Of a DNA stretch of 24,185 bases, positions 7,562 through 14,520 are shown in pieces; the stretch's first letter is position 1; each line of letters opens with the position of its first letter. This DNA is from JBGPYB01 sp041493035 (GTDB lineage Bacteria > Acidobacteriota > Vicinamibacteria > Fen-336). A program made the translations under genes and the position numbers. A model generated the notes under the pieces. It was not told the origin of the DNA. It saw only the letters and a list, made by a program, of their open reading frames with translations, and made no database searches. The stretch is taken from NCBI GenBank assembly GCA_041493035.1, contig JBGPYB010000070.1:1-24185 (forward strand), given 5' to 3'.

Positions 7562-8400
7562 ATGCAGGCCTTGGCGATGCCTCGTGTTCGATGGATCCTC
7601 ACGGTGGCCGTGCTGGCCTTGTCCTCTGTGGCGGCCACCCAGTCCGGAACGTGCGCGCCTCCTATTACGACGAGAGCCGAGAGATCGTGGACAACCTCTG
7701 GAACGCGCTTGGGCTTCGCAAGATCGGCATCATCTACCAGGACGACGCCTTTGGGCTGGCGGTCCTGGAGGGAGTAAGAAAAGCGCTGACCAAGTACGGC
7801 GCCGCCCCCGTGGCCCAGGGCTCGTTCCCCCGTAACACAATGGAGGTGCAGCACGCCATCGACCAGGTCCGCGCCGCCGGCCCGGAGGCGGTGGTCATGG
7901 TCGGTCCCTACGCCCCCGTGGCCGAGATCGTCAAACGCGGCCGTGCCTCCGGCTGGAAGCCCATGTACTTGACGGTCTCGTTCGTGGGCACGGAGGCATT
8001 CATCGAGGCCGCGGGGGCCGACGGCGAGGGAACAGTGATCACCCAGGTGGTCCCCCCCTACAAAAGCATCGACCTCCCGGGGGTGGTGCTGTACCTGGAG
8101 GCGCTCACGAAGCACTTCCCCGGCAGCAAGCCCACCTTCGCGAGCCTGGAGGGTTTCGTGGACGCCATGGTGCTGGTGGAGGGGCCGAATCGGGCGGGCC
8201 GGGACCTCACGCGCGATAAGCTCATCGACGCCATCGAGTCCATCAACGGCCTGGACATCGGCCTGGGACCCCAACTGAAGCTCACCTATGGGCCCCAGGA
8301 TCACAAGGGGTTCGACAGCGTTTCCTACACCGTCGTTCGCCAAGGTTACGCCGTGACCTTCAGCGATTGGAAAGGCCTGAAGCGAGCCCTCGACCGCTAG
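7562..8400 (+). pseudogene. Internally deleted branched-chain-amino-acid-type ABC substrate-binding protein
   Basis: The front end is intact: GGAAGGAG lies just before an ATG at 7562, followed by a signal peptide (MPRVRWILTVAVLALSSVAA) in one frame. At about 7640-7655 the sequence jumps frame into the second half of a Peripla_BP_6 (LivJ-like) receptor: VRASYYDESREIVDNL, LGLRKIGIIYQDDAFG, SFPRNTMEVQHAI, LEGFVDAMVLVEG, then a normal C-terminus to 8400. The first lobe, normally over a hundred residues between signal peptide and NVRASYYDE, is absent. The 3' part stays open from 7591 as 269 codons but its first residues are nonsense. The cause is an internal, frame-breaking deletion. Family members capture amino acids or similar ligands in the periplasm for an ABC importer; no permease or ATPase gene is nearby. 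Confidence 0.78.
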
Positions 8401-8552
8401 AGAGAGTACGCCCGGGTGCCCCTGATCGCGGGTGAGGCACCGTCGCCTCGGGGAGCACGAGGCCAGACCTCGCCCGCCGTTCCAGATCGACTTCCTGGAT
8501 CCGCACCGAAGCTACCCGATGCTGATCAGAGCGGCCTGACCGACTACCAGAA

Positions 8553-10673
8553 TTGTTTGACATCCTCGGAAGGGCGGTCCACGATCCGCGGATCTTGGAG
8601 TTGGAAAAGAAGAGCCTCGCCAGATTGTCCCTCGAGCTGGGCACGGCGTCCTTTGTCGCCCTCTTTCAAGAGCTATCACTGATCCGATGGCTGCCGGGCC
8701 AAATTCGCGTTCTCGCCTACTTTCCGAACCTCATCCTGCTGAGCGCGTTCTTGGGCCTCGGCTTGGGCTGCCTGCGAGCGGGGCGACGGTCGCTGCTGCT
8801 CGCGTGGCCAGCATCACTCGTCGTTCTGGTGGCCGCCGGGGCCGCGATGAGCCGCGTGGCGTTTACCGGCGAGTCGGCCTCCGAGCATCTGTTCCTCTTG
8901 TACTACGACCTTCCCGCAGGCTCTCCCGTAGTACGGGGACTCGAGCTGCCGATCGTCCTCAGCTTCGTCCTGAGCGCCCTCAGCTTCGCCCCCCTCGGGC
9001 AGTTCGTGGCGGAGAGGCTGAATGCGTTCAGGCTCCGCTCGAACGTCCTCTCGGGATACTGCTGGGACATCCTGGGATCGCTCCTGGGTGTCGCGGCCTT
9101 CGCCGTGGTGTCGTTCACGGGCGCGTTCCCCATCGTGTGGTTCGCCATCTTCCTGGCCTGCGGAATGCTCCTTTACAGTGGCCCGAAGCTCCGGCGGCTC
9201 GCGTATCTGGTGATGGCGGGCCTCGTTCTGCTCATCGTAATCCGCTCCGAAAGAGCCGAACGGTACAGCCCGTACTACGCTCTGGCGGTGGATGAGCACC
9301 CCGAAACCCAGGCGTTCGAGGTGCTCACCAACGGCTCGCTACACCAGAGAGCTTTTCCGATTGCACGGAACGACCAAGAGGCCATGCCCGAGCTGGGCTC
9401 GGCCCGGGACGGCTACCATGTCCCGTACCGGCTCCTGGCGCGACCGCCACGTCACGCCCTCGTCGTTGGAGCAGGTACGGGCAACGACGTCGCCGTCCTC
9501 CTCGACGAGGGCGCCGAGCGGATCGACGCTGTTGAGATTGATCCGGCCATCCTCGACCTGGGTCGACGTCACCCGAACCACCCCTACGCCTCCCAAAAGG
9601 TCCACGCAATCAACACGGATGCGCGCTCGTTCCTGAACCATTCGGACGAGCGGTACGACCTCATCGTCTTCGGAACCCTCGATTCGATGACCCGTTTGTC
9701 GGCTCTTTCGAACGTACGCCTCGACAATTTCATGTACACCAACGATTGTCTCAGAACGGTTCGTGACCACCTGACCTCCGACGGGGGTCTCGTGATGTAC
9801 TACATGGTTCCGACTCGATACATCGACCTGCGTCTGGTCGGAATGCTGACCCAGGTGTTTGGAGAGGCACCTTTGACGGTGTCCCACTACTACGGGGTCT
9901 TCTCGAGGATCCTGATGATCGGGCCCGCGTTCGCCGGACAGGACGGAGAGCAGCGTCGGGCGAATGCTCCGGGCCTCCTCAAGCAGGTTCTGTCCCAGGT
10001 CGAGCTGCCCAGCGATGACTGGCCCTACCTTTATCTCAGCCAGCGCGGGATCAATCGCTTCTACCTCACGCTGATGGCGGTTTTTGCTGTTATCGCGGTG
10101 CTCGGAGTCGCGCTGTCCTCCGAAGAGATGCGTCGCAGCCTCGGGTCACAGCGGGTGGACGGGGAGATGTTCTTCTTCGGCCTCGGGTTTCTCCTCTTGG
10201 AGACGCGGTCGGTCACCCAAATGAATCTCGCGTGGAGTGGGACCTGGCTGACGAACGCCGTCGTGTTCGGCTCGATCCTCGGTGTCGTCCTCGTCGCGAC
10301 CCTGTCCACATTGGTTCGGCCGGTCCCCTATCACCTGAGCATGGGCGCCCTCGCCGTTTCCCTGCTGGCAGCGTATGCCCTCCCCGTGAGGTTCCTGCTC
10401 GGATCGGGCACCCTGAGCAAGTTCGCATTGTCCTTTCTCTTCGTCGGCGCGCCCGTCTTCTTCGCCGCTCTTTCGTTTGCGTCCCTCTTTCGCGACCGCG
10501 AGCATGCCGCCACCGCCTTCGGGTGGAACCTTCTGGGTGCCGTCGCCGGCGGGCTGGTCGAGTTTGCCTCCATGGCGATCGGGCTCAAAGCCTTGCTCCT
10601 GGTGGCGCTCCTCGCATATCTGCTCGCCCTGCTGGTCCACCTCAGGCGCACCGAGATGGCCGCAAGTGCGTAG
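8553..10673 (+). CDS. Polytopic membrane protein with spermidine-synthase-like methyltransferase domain
   Basis: A 706-residue protein with a Rossmann domain between two membrane regions. About six or seven hydrophobic segments fill residues 28-230, the SAM-type domain spans about 240-480, and more segments fill about 500-700. Motif I is LVVGAGTGND (304-313). The acidic ribose-binding residue is E328 in AVEIDP, then NTDAR at 354-358 and YDLIVFGTLDS (from 368). True spermidine synthases carry a DSSDP-like catalytic segment at this last site; here it is GTLDSMTRLS, so aminopropyl transfer is doubtful and a membrane-embedded methyltransferase or related activity is as likely. The start is uncertain: TTG at 8553 is the first start codon after an upstream stop and lacks a clear ribosome-binding site; another TTG falls about 15 codons later. 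It is transcribed without close partners. Confidence 0.78.
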   Translation: MFDILGRAVHDPRILELEKKSLARLSLELGTASFVALFQELSLIRWLPGQIRVLAYFPNLILLSAFLGLGLGCLRAGRRSLLLAWPASLVVLVAAGAAMSRVAFTGESASEHLFLLYYDLPAGSPVVRGLELPIVLSFVLSALSFAPLGQFVAERLNAFRLRSNVLSGYCWDILGSLLGVAAFAVVSFTGAFPIVWFAIFLACGMLLYSGPKLRRLAYLVMAGLVLLIVIRSERAERYSPYYALAVDEHPETQAFEVLTNGSLHQRAFPIARNDQEAMPELGSARDGYHVPYRLLARPPRHALVVGAGTGNDVAVLLDEGAERIDAVEIDPAILDLGRRHPNHPYASQKVHAINTDARSFLNHSDERYDLIVFGTLDSMTRLSALSNVRLDNFMYTNDCLRTVRDHLTSDGGLVMYYMVPTRYIDLRLVGMLTQVFGEAPLTVSHYYGVFSRILMIGPAFAGQDGEQRRANAPGLLKQVLSQVELPSDDWPYLYLSQRGINRFYLTLMAVFAVIAVLGVALSSEEMRRSLGSQRVDGEMFFFGLGFLLLETRSVTQMNLAWSGTWLTNAVVFGSILGVVLVATLSTLVRPVPYHLSMGALAVSLLAAYALPVRFLLGSGTLSKFALSFLFVGAPVFFAALSFASLFRDREHAATAFGWNLLGAVAGGLVEFASMAIGLKALLLVALLAYLLALLVHLRRTEMAASA

Positions 10674-10677
10674 ACCT

Positions 10678-10752
10678 GTGAGTAGCAATGAAGCAGAAGA
10701 CCGAGGCAAGGTCGTAGCAGGCTACCGAGAATGGCCGAAACGGAGCGCGTGA
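10678..10752 (+). CDS. Mini-ORF 1, 24 codons, contains VAGYRE
   Basis: It starts with a GTG only four bases after the stop of the preceding gene and encodes a 24-residue hydrophilic peptide beginning VSSNEAEDRG and containing VAGYREWPKRSA at its end. No ribosome-binding site is evident. Its interest is its similarity to mini-ORF 2. Over the six VAGYRE codons the two differ only at third positions (GTA/GTC, TAC/TAT, CGA/CGC, GAA/GAG, with GCA and GGC identical), which suggests the peptide sequence rather than the DNA was kept. It may be a real small gene, the start of a decayed longer gene, or chance. Confidence 0.25.
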   Translation: MSSNEAEDRGKVVAGYREWPKRSA

Positions 10753-10790
10753 GGTGCGGTGAGCTGGGGGTCTTGTCTTGAGGCGTTGGG

Positions 10791-10820
10791 CGTGTATTGC
10801 CACAATGGAACTTGGAGTGG
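10791..10820 (+). repeat. Dispersed intergenic repeat, copy D
   Basis: This copy reads CGTGTATTGCCACAATGGA then CTTGGAGTGG, followed by CTTTGCC. TGGC and GCCA pair around TTT just after the core. It lies between the two mini-ORFs and upstream of the 2OG oxygenase gene. Confidence 0.8.
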
Positions 10821-10927
10821 CTTTGCCAGTCCCCGTAGTCCCCGTCTGACCGTAGAGCATCACAACGGGACGCCCGGACTCCACTCGGCACGTCGGCTGC
10901 AGGATGAAACCGCGCAGATCAGTGGGC

Positions 10928-10978
10928 ATGAGCAGCGACCGGCGACGCCTGGTCGCAGGCTATCGCGAGGAGGTGTAG
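10928..10978 (+). CDS. Mini-ORF 2, 16 codons, contains VAGYRE
   Basis: An ATG-started peptide MSSDRRRLVAGYREEV ending in TAG, 15 bases before the ATG of the 2OG oxygenase and in the same reading frame (a second TAG lies between). Its last codons form GAGGAGGTG, a strong Shine-Dalgarno-like string that may instead serve the oxygenase, though about 17 bases from its ATG, which is long. It shares MSS- and VAGYRE with mini-ORF 1 with only synonymous differences in the latter. It could be a leader peptide coupled to oxygenase translation, a peptide substrate, or a remnant; nothing in the sequence decides this. Confidence 0.3.
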   Translation: MSSDRRRLVAGYREEV

Positions 10979-10993
10979 CATCGAAGATAGACC

Positions 10994-11905
10994 ATGATCG
11001 AGACACACCCGTGGCCCGGCGCGACCCTCGAGGGCCGGCGAGAGCTGCGCGCCTCGCACGTCGAACAGCTCGCCCGCGGCGAGCTGTCCCACGTGCGGGT
11101 CCCGCTGTTCTGTGGGGTCGGGGAATGTGCCGCGATCTCCCTGCGCCTGCGCAGCGTGTCGCGGGGCCAGCGAGTCTCCGGGCTCGCTTTCCGTACGAGG
11201 TATGCGTACGAGAATGCCACGGTAGACCGCTTCGGGCCGGCTCTGGTCGAATACTGCAGCGGGGTCGTGCTGGACGCCGGCAAGAACGCCTTCCGACGCA
11301 AGCTGGGGCGCTTGCTTCGGCGGCCCACGGCGTCGGCTCGTCTCGCCGCGCGCCGAGCGCGCTATTTCACCGATGCGAGAGCAGCCAGGCAGACGCGGGA
11401 TGCTCTCCTGGAGGGGTTGACCGATCCTGCGAGCCGGGTTCTGGAGCTGCTGCGCGCGGCATGGCCGGCGGGCGCGGAGCCTGCCGCTGCTCCCGACGGC
11501 TCCGAGTATTTCGTGGGCCTGACGCGGGAGATCGTGTCCGCGCCCGTCCACAGGGACTGGGCGCCGATCAGCGCCAAGGGGTGGGAGGTGGGTGAGATCG
11601 AGTTCCAGCTCTCGTGGAACGTCTACCTGGAAGCGCCGGCGGAGGGCGGCGATCTCTACATTTTCAAGAGAGAGTGGCGCGAGCCGGACGACTCGAGATA
11701 CGGGCTGGGCGCAGGCCGCGTCGGGCAGGACCCCGAGGTCATCTACGGCGTTCCGGCGACACGCGTCCATCCCGAGGTCGGTGACCTGGTGCTCTTCAAT
11801 CCCAAGCACTACCATGCCGTGGGCGCCAGCCAAGGTGGCGCGCGTCTCTCCATGACGTCGTTCGTCGGCCTGTCCCATGGACGCCCGCTGATCCTGTGGT
11901 CCTAG
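10994..11905 (+). CDS. 2-oxoglutarate/Fe(II)-dependent oxygenase-like protein
   Basis: A 303-residue soluble protein with no signal peptide. The C-terminal half carries a double-stranded beta-helix oxygenase signature: H186-R-D188 as the HxD iron-binding pair, a strand series (FQLSWNVYLEAPAEGGDLYI), HPEVGDLVLFNPKHYHAVG with H272 or H274 as the distal iron ligand, and R284 in ARLSMTSFVG as the probable 2-oxoglutarate carboxylate ligand. The N-terminal half (about 1-165) is a separate, mostly helical, arginine-rich region that I do not recognise. The reaction is probably hydroxylation or another 2OG-driven oxidation; the substrate is unknown. The ATG at 10994 is the first start in frame after two TAG stops; the only strong ribosome-binding-like string lies inside the preceding mini-ORF. 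No biosynthetic cluster surrounds it. Confidence 0.72.
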   Translation: MIETHPWPGATLEGRRELRASHVEQLARGELSHVRVPLFCGVGECAAISLRLRSVSRGQRVSGLAFRTRYAYENATVDRFGPALVEYCSGVVLDAGKNAFRRKLGRLLRRPTASARLAARRARYFTDARAARQTRDALLEGLTDPASRVLELLRAAWPAGAEPAAAPDGSEYFVGLTREIVSAPVHRDWAPISAKGWEVGEIEFQLSWNVYLEAPAEGGDLYIFKREWREPDDSRYGLGAGRVGQDPEVIYGVPATRVHPEVGDLVLFNPKHYHAVGASQGGARLSMTSFVGLSHGRPLILWS

Positions 11906-11911
11906 TCCAGA

Positions 11912-11929
11912 CCGCGGAGCGTGCCGCGG
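11912..11929 (+). terminator. GC hairpin after the oxygenase gene
   Basis: CCGCGG is repeated across a 6-base spacer just after the stop at 11905. Because CCGCGG is self-complementary, the two copies form a 6-base stem. No T-run follows, so terminator function is tentative. Confidence 0.3.
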
Positions 11930-12005
11930 CCAATGCGACAGATTAGTCGTGGCCCGTCAAGGGCCCAGGACCCAGGCGGAATCCTGTTGCCGAGATGGGG
12001 GGCGT

Positions 12006-12020
12006 GTGCCAGCATGGCAC
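12006..12020 (+). promoter_or_regulatory. Perfect hairpin just before a ribosome-binding site
   Basis: GTGCCA and TGGCAC form a perfect 6-base stem around a GCA loop. It ends about 10 bases before the GGAGGA ribosome-binding site of the chalcone-isomerase-like gene. It may influence translation or mRNA stability, but a stem this short can occur by chance in GC-rich DNA. Confidence 0.25.
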
Positions 12021-12041
12021 CCAGTTGCGGAGGAGCCAACA

Positions 12042-12623
12042 ATGAACCGCCTCGGGCCCGTTGTGTTCGTGCTTTCCATCGCCATTCCCGTCTTCGCCCA
12101 GGACGTCAGCGAGCCCAAATCCGGAATCCGTTTCGCAGCAAAGGACGGCAACGCGTCCCTCCTGGGAGTCGGCCTTCGAAAGAAGAACATCACGAAGGTC
12201 TACGCAATCGGCTTGTACGTAGCGGACTCGGCCCTCTCAGGCGTCCTCAAGGGCAAGGCGGGCACGCCCGAGCTGTACAAAGAGCTCGTGAACGGCGACT
12301 TCAAGAAGAAGGTCGTCTTGAAGTTCGTTCGGGGCATGAACAGCGACCAGATACGCGGCGCCTTTCGGGATGCGCTCAAGGGCGCGGGGAGCAAATCGGA
12401 GGTGTGGCTCGGTTACTTCGGGGACATTCGCGAGGGGCAGGAGTGCTCGATCGGCTGGACTCCCGGGGTAGGGCTCGAGACAAAGGTGACGGGACTCGGC
12501 AACCCGGCACTCAACGACAAGGTCCTCGCTTCCGCGGTCTTCGAGATGTGGCTGGGAGACAAGCCGGTCCAGGACGACCTCAAGAGGGACCTCGTCTCAC
12601 GCGCAGGCGACGTGATCAAGTAG
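12042..12623 (+). CDS. Exported chalcone-isomerase-like domain protein
   Basis: A 193-residue protein with a signal peptide at about 1-21 (MNRLGPVVFVLSIAIPVFA, cut before QD). The body matches the bacterial chalcone-isomerase-like domain: an early LLGVGLRKKNITKVYAIGLYV strand pair, a KKKVVLKFVRGMNSDQIRGAF segment and the terminal SAVFEMWLGDKPV before a final helix. Bacterial members of this group are not known flavonoid enzymes; fold relatives bind fatty acids, so a lipid-related periplasmic role is possible. Active-site residues of plant chalcone isomerase cannot be claimed. The start is fixed by GGAGGA about 8 bases before the ATG at 12042; the open frame extending back to 11949 has no signal. 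The oxygenase gene upstream has the same direction with a 136-base gap, so co-transcription is uncertain. Confidence 0.78.
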   Translation: MNRLGPVVFVLSIAIPVFAQDVSEPKSGIRFAAKDGNASLLGVGLRKKNITKVYAIGLYVADSALSGVLKGKAGTPELYKELVNGDFKKKVVLKFVRGMNSDQIRGAFRDALKGAGSKSEVWLGYFGDIREGQECSIGWTPGVGLETKVTGLGNPALNDKVLASAVFEMWLGDKPVQDDLKRDLVSRAGDVIK

Positions 12624-12843
12624 CCGCACCCCGAAACGTGGATCCCCGCCAAAGGGCCGTCTGATGCAGCGCCGAGGTCGTGACCGTCCTGATCGGGACG
12701 GGCGATATTGCCGCGGATCGTCATGCCCACCAACGTGACGGATGTGATTCTGGCGAAGCACAGGTGGCTTCCGCCATACTCCCAAGATCGGCCTCGATAT
12801 TGATAGCGTCCGCGATCAGAAGCGCGGAGGTCGCCCGCGACGA

Positions 12844-13242
12844 TCAGTCTGGGTCGCCGGCCGGGTCGGCGTGCATCAGCACCTTTGTGGTCGGCCCAAC
12901 GACCTCGCGGATCTGGGCGCGCAGCGCCAAGTAAAGGTCGTGAACCTCGCGCGCGGTCATCTCCGGCCGCACGACCACGTGGAAGTCGACGTGCGGGATC
13001 TTGCCCCTGCGGGTCCTGAAATCGTGGAACGACTCGATCGCGGCGCACCCGGCGAGCAGCGCCCCGACCTGGTCGACGCACGGCTTGTCGAGGCTGCGGT
13101 CCATCACCACGTCGAGGCCCTCGCGTACGATGTGGACGCTCGACCACAGCATGTACAAGGCGATGCCGATCGAGATCACGGTGTCGATCAGCGGCTCGTG
13201 GGTCAACCACACCAGGGAGAGCGCGACCTCTCGCGCAGCGCC
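12844..13242 (-). pseudogene. C-terminal fragment of a cation diffusion facilitator (FieF-like)
   Basis: The coding-like sequence begins directly after the stop codon of the neighbouring binding-protein remnant, in the same frame, with AAREVALSLVWLTHEPLIDT. It has the last membrane helix (VISIGIALYMLWSSVHIVRE), the following FDVLMD-like segment (GLDVVMDRSLD) and the cytoplasmic dimerisation domain with HDFRTRRGKIPHVDFHVVV and a late VLMHADPAG. Intact family members export Zn(II), Fe(II) or similar ions in exchange for protons and have six membrane helices, with metal-binding aspartates in helices 2 and 5. Helices 1-4 are missing. A GTG at 13212 could start a 122-residue peptide, but this would have no transport path. 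It is a truncated remnant joined to another broken gene. Confidence 0.75.
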
Positions 13243-14308
13243 TCAGCCATTCCAGCCCAGCACGTCGTGCAGGATCGACCAGCGCGGCCGCCGCGCCTTC
13301 GTGTCCTTCCCGAGGATCCAGTGGTCGTAGAAAGCCTGGATCGTGCCGTCCTTCCGCTTGAGGTCGATCCAGAGGCCGAGGAACCGGGCCATCTCGAGAT
13401 CGTGGCGGGCCACGGGGTAGGCGAGGGGCAGGCGGATTTCGAGAAAGTGCGGCACGGCCACCGAGTAGGCGGGGTGGAGGAGGGTGAGGAAGGACCCCCG
13501 TTCGGCGGTCAGGCACACGGCGTCCAGAGGTTCGCCACGGCCGGCGAAAAAGCCCTCCGCGTCGGTGAGCGCCAACGGCACGACCGTAACGTTCGGAAAA
13601 TCGCGCTCCATGAGCTGCCGAAGGTAGGGCAGGTCGGGAACACCCACGCGGAGATTCGCCTGCGCGCGGATCCACTCCGCGTCGGAGAAATCCGCCCGCC
13701 GGTGGTCGGGGACCACGAACGCCAACGTCTCGTCGAGGTAGGGGGTGAGAAGTCGACCCGGCTGGCCCGTCGCGTCGTGAGCAGGACGCCGGCCGTCACC
13801 AGGTCCACGCGCCCGGCCGCGAGCACGTCCTCGAACTGGTCGCGCGCCACCGGGGCGAACTCCACCGCGACCCGAGCTCCCGCGCGAGCGCGTGGGCCAT
13901 CTCGACATCGAAGCCCACGAGGTCTCCGCGGCCGTTGACGTGGCCATAGGGTCGCTGATCGGCGATGAAGCCCACGCGGATCCGGCCGCGGGCGCGCACC
14001 GTCTCGAGGATCGACGCCCCCTCGCGCGGTCGGGGCGGGGAATCGGCCGGAAGCTCCGCGAGCACGGTGGCCGCCTCCGAGGGCGGCCGCAGCAGCCCCT
14101 TCTCGCTCCCGAGGTGCGCGCCCCCGTAGGTCCCGCCGCCGAGGGCCCGCAACGTGACGCCGAGGCCGACGAGGGTGGCCGCGGTCAGCCCCGACGTCAC
14201 GAGGCCGTACCGCAGCAGGTGCCGCCCCGACAGCCGTAGCCGGCCGCTCATGGCGTACGTGCCCGCAGGAGCCAGGACGATCATGTGCATGGCCGCGGCT
14301 GAAGACAC
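13243..14308 (-). pseudogene. Remnant of a dicarboxylate symporter/solute-binding (SBP_bac_3) fusion protein
   Basis: Three frames must be joined to read the product. From 14308, a symporter tail (AAAMHMIVLAPAGTYAMSGR, then a membrane helix LLRYGLVTSGLTAATLVGLG) leads into a family-3 binding domain: IRVGFIADQRPYGHVNGRGD, LVGFDVEMAHALARELG. At about 13872-13876 the frame shifts at a GGG run to EFAPVARDQFEDVLAAGRVD and LVTAGVLLTTRRASRVDF. At about 13741-13745, a run of five identical bases, it shifts again to PYLDETLAFVVPDHRR and continues to RWSILHDVLGWNG and a TGA at 13243-13245. Each break is explained by one missing base in a homopolymer, so sequencing error is possible. The missing N-terminal symporter domain (several hundred residues) is not explained that way: a TAA lies in frame just upstream and the divergent cluster begins there. 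Confidence 0.75.
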
Positions 14309-14364
14309 GCCTCGTTAGTGCTATCGTCGGTGCAACTTGCACTTGGCCGAGAGATGACGAGAGA

Positions 14365-14520
14365 GTGACCGCATCGCGGGTGCAGCTCGTGGCTCCGCTC
14401 ACCGCGGCGGCCCTGATCGCGCAACAGGTGGGATCGAACGCGATCCGCGACGGGCTTTTCCTCTCGTGGTTTCCGGTCACGAGGGCCACTGCGGCCAGGA
14501 AGAAAGCGAGTGAGAAATGA
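14365..14520 (+). pseudogene. N-terminal stub of a TLC/MFS-like transporter, ATGA-coupled to the next gene
   Basis: A GTG-started frame of 51 codons reads LTAAALIAQQVGSNAIRDGL then FLSWFPVT. This resembles the first helix of ADP/ATP-translocase-like transporters, which typically show ALLIA-x-QVAGKA-x-RDALFLS-x-F before the first membrane turn. After PVT the frame gives RATAARKKASEK and stops with a TGA overlapping the ATG of the following gene (ATGA, 14517-14520). A complete member would be several hundred residues longer. It looks like a related transporter gene whose body was deleted, leaving its front fused to the ribosome-binding region (AGGAAG) of the intact transporter. It may still act as a translated leader peptide. 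Confidence 0.5.

Larger units (their letters stand above)
10674..10993. other. 320-base stretch with repeat copy D and two mini-ORFs
   Basis: No conventional gene is visible between the membrane methyltransferase and the 2OG oxygenase. The stretch contains two very short open frames that both encode VAGYRE (10678-10752 and 10928-10978) with repeat copy D between them. No T-run terminator is seen after the upstream gene. Confidence 0.5.

Noticed and set aside
8401..8552. Possible short gene before the membrane methyltransferase
   Set aside because: The open frames here are out-of-frame readings that run into the start of the methyltransferase, with no ribosome-binding site or recognisable motif.
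12624..12843. Possible gene fragment on the minus strand (ITSVTLVGMTIRGNIARP)
   Set aside because: The segment faintly recalls a right-handed beta-helix rung, but it is short, has no start and is not supported by neighbouring sequence. The 220-base gap is left unassigned.
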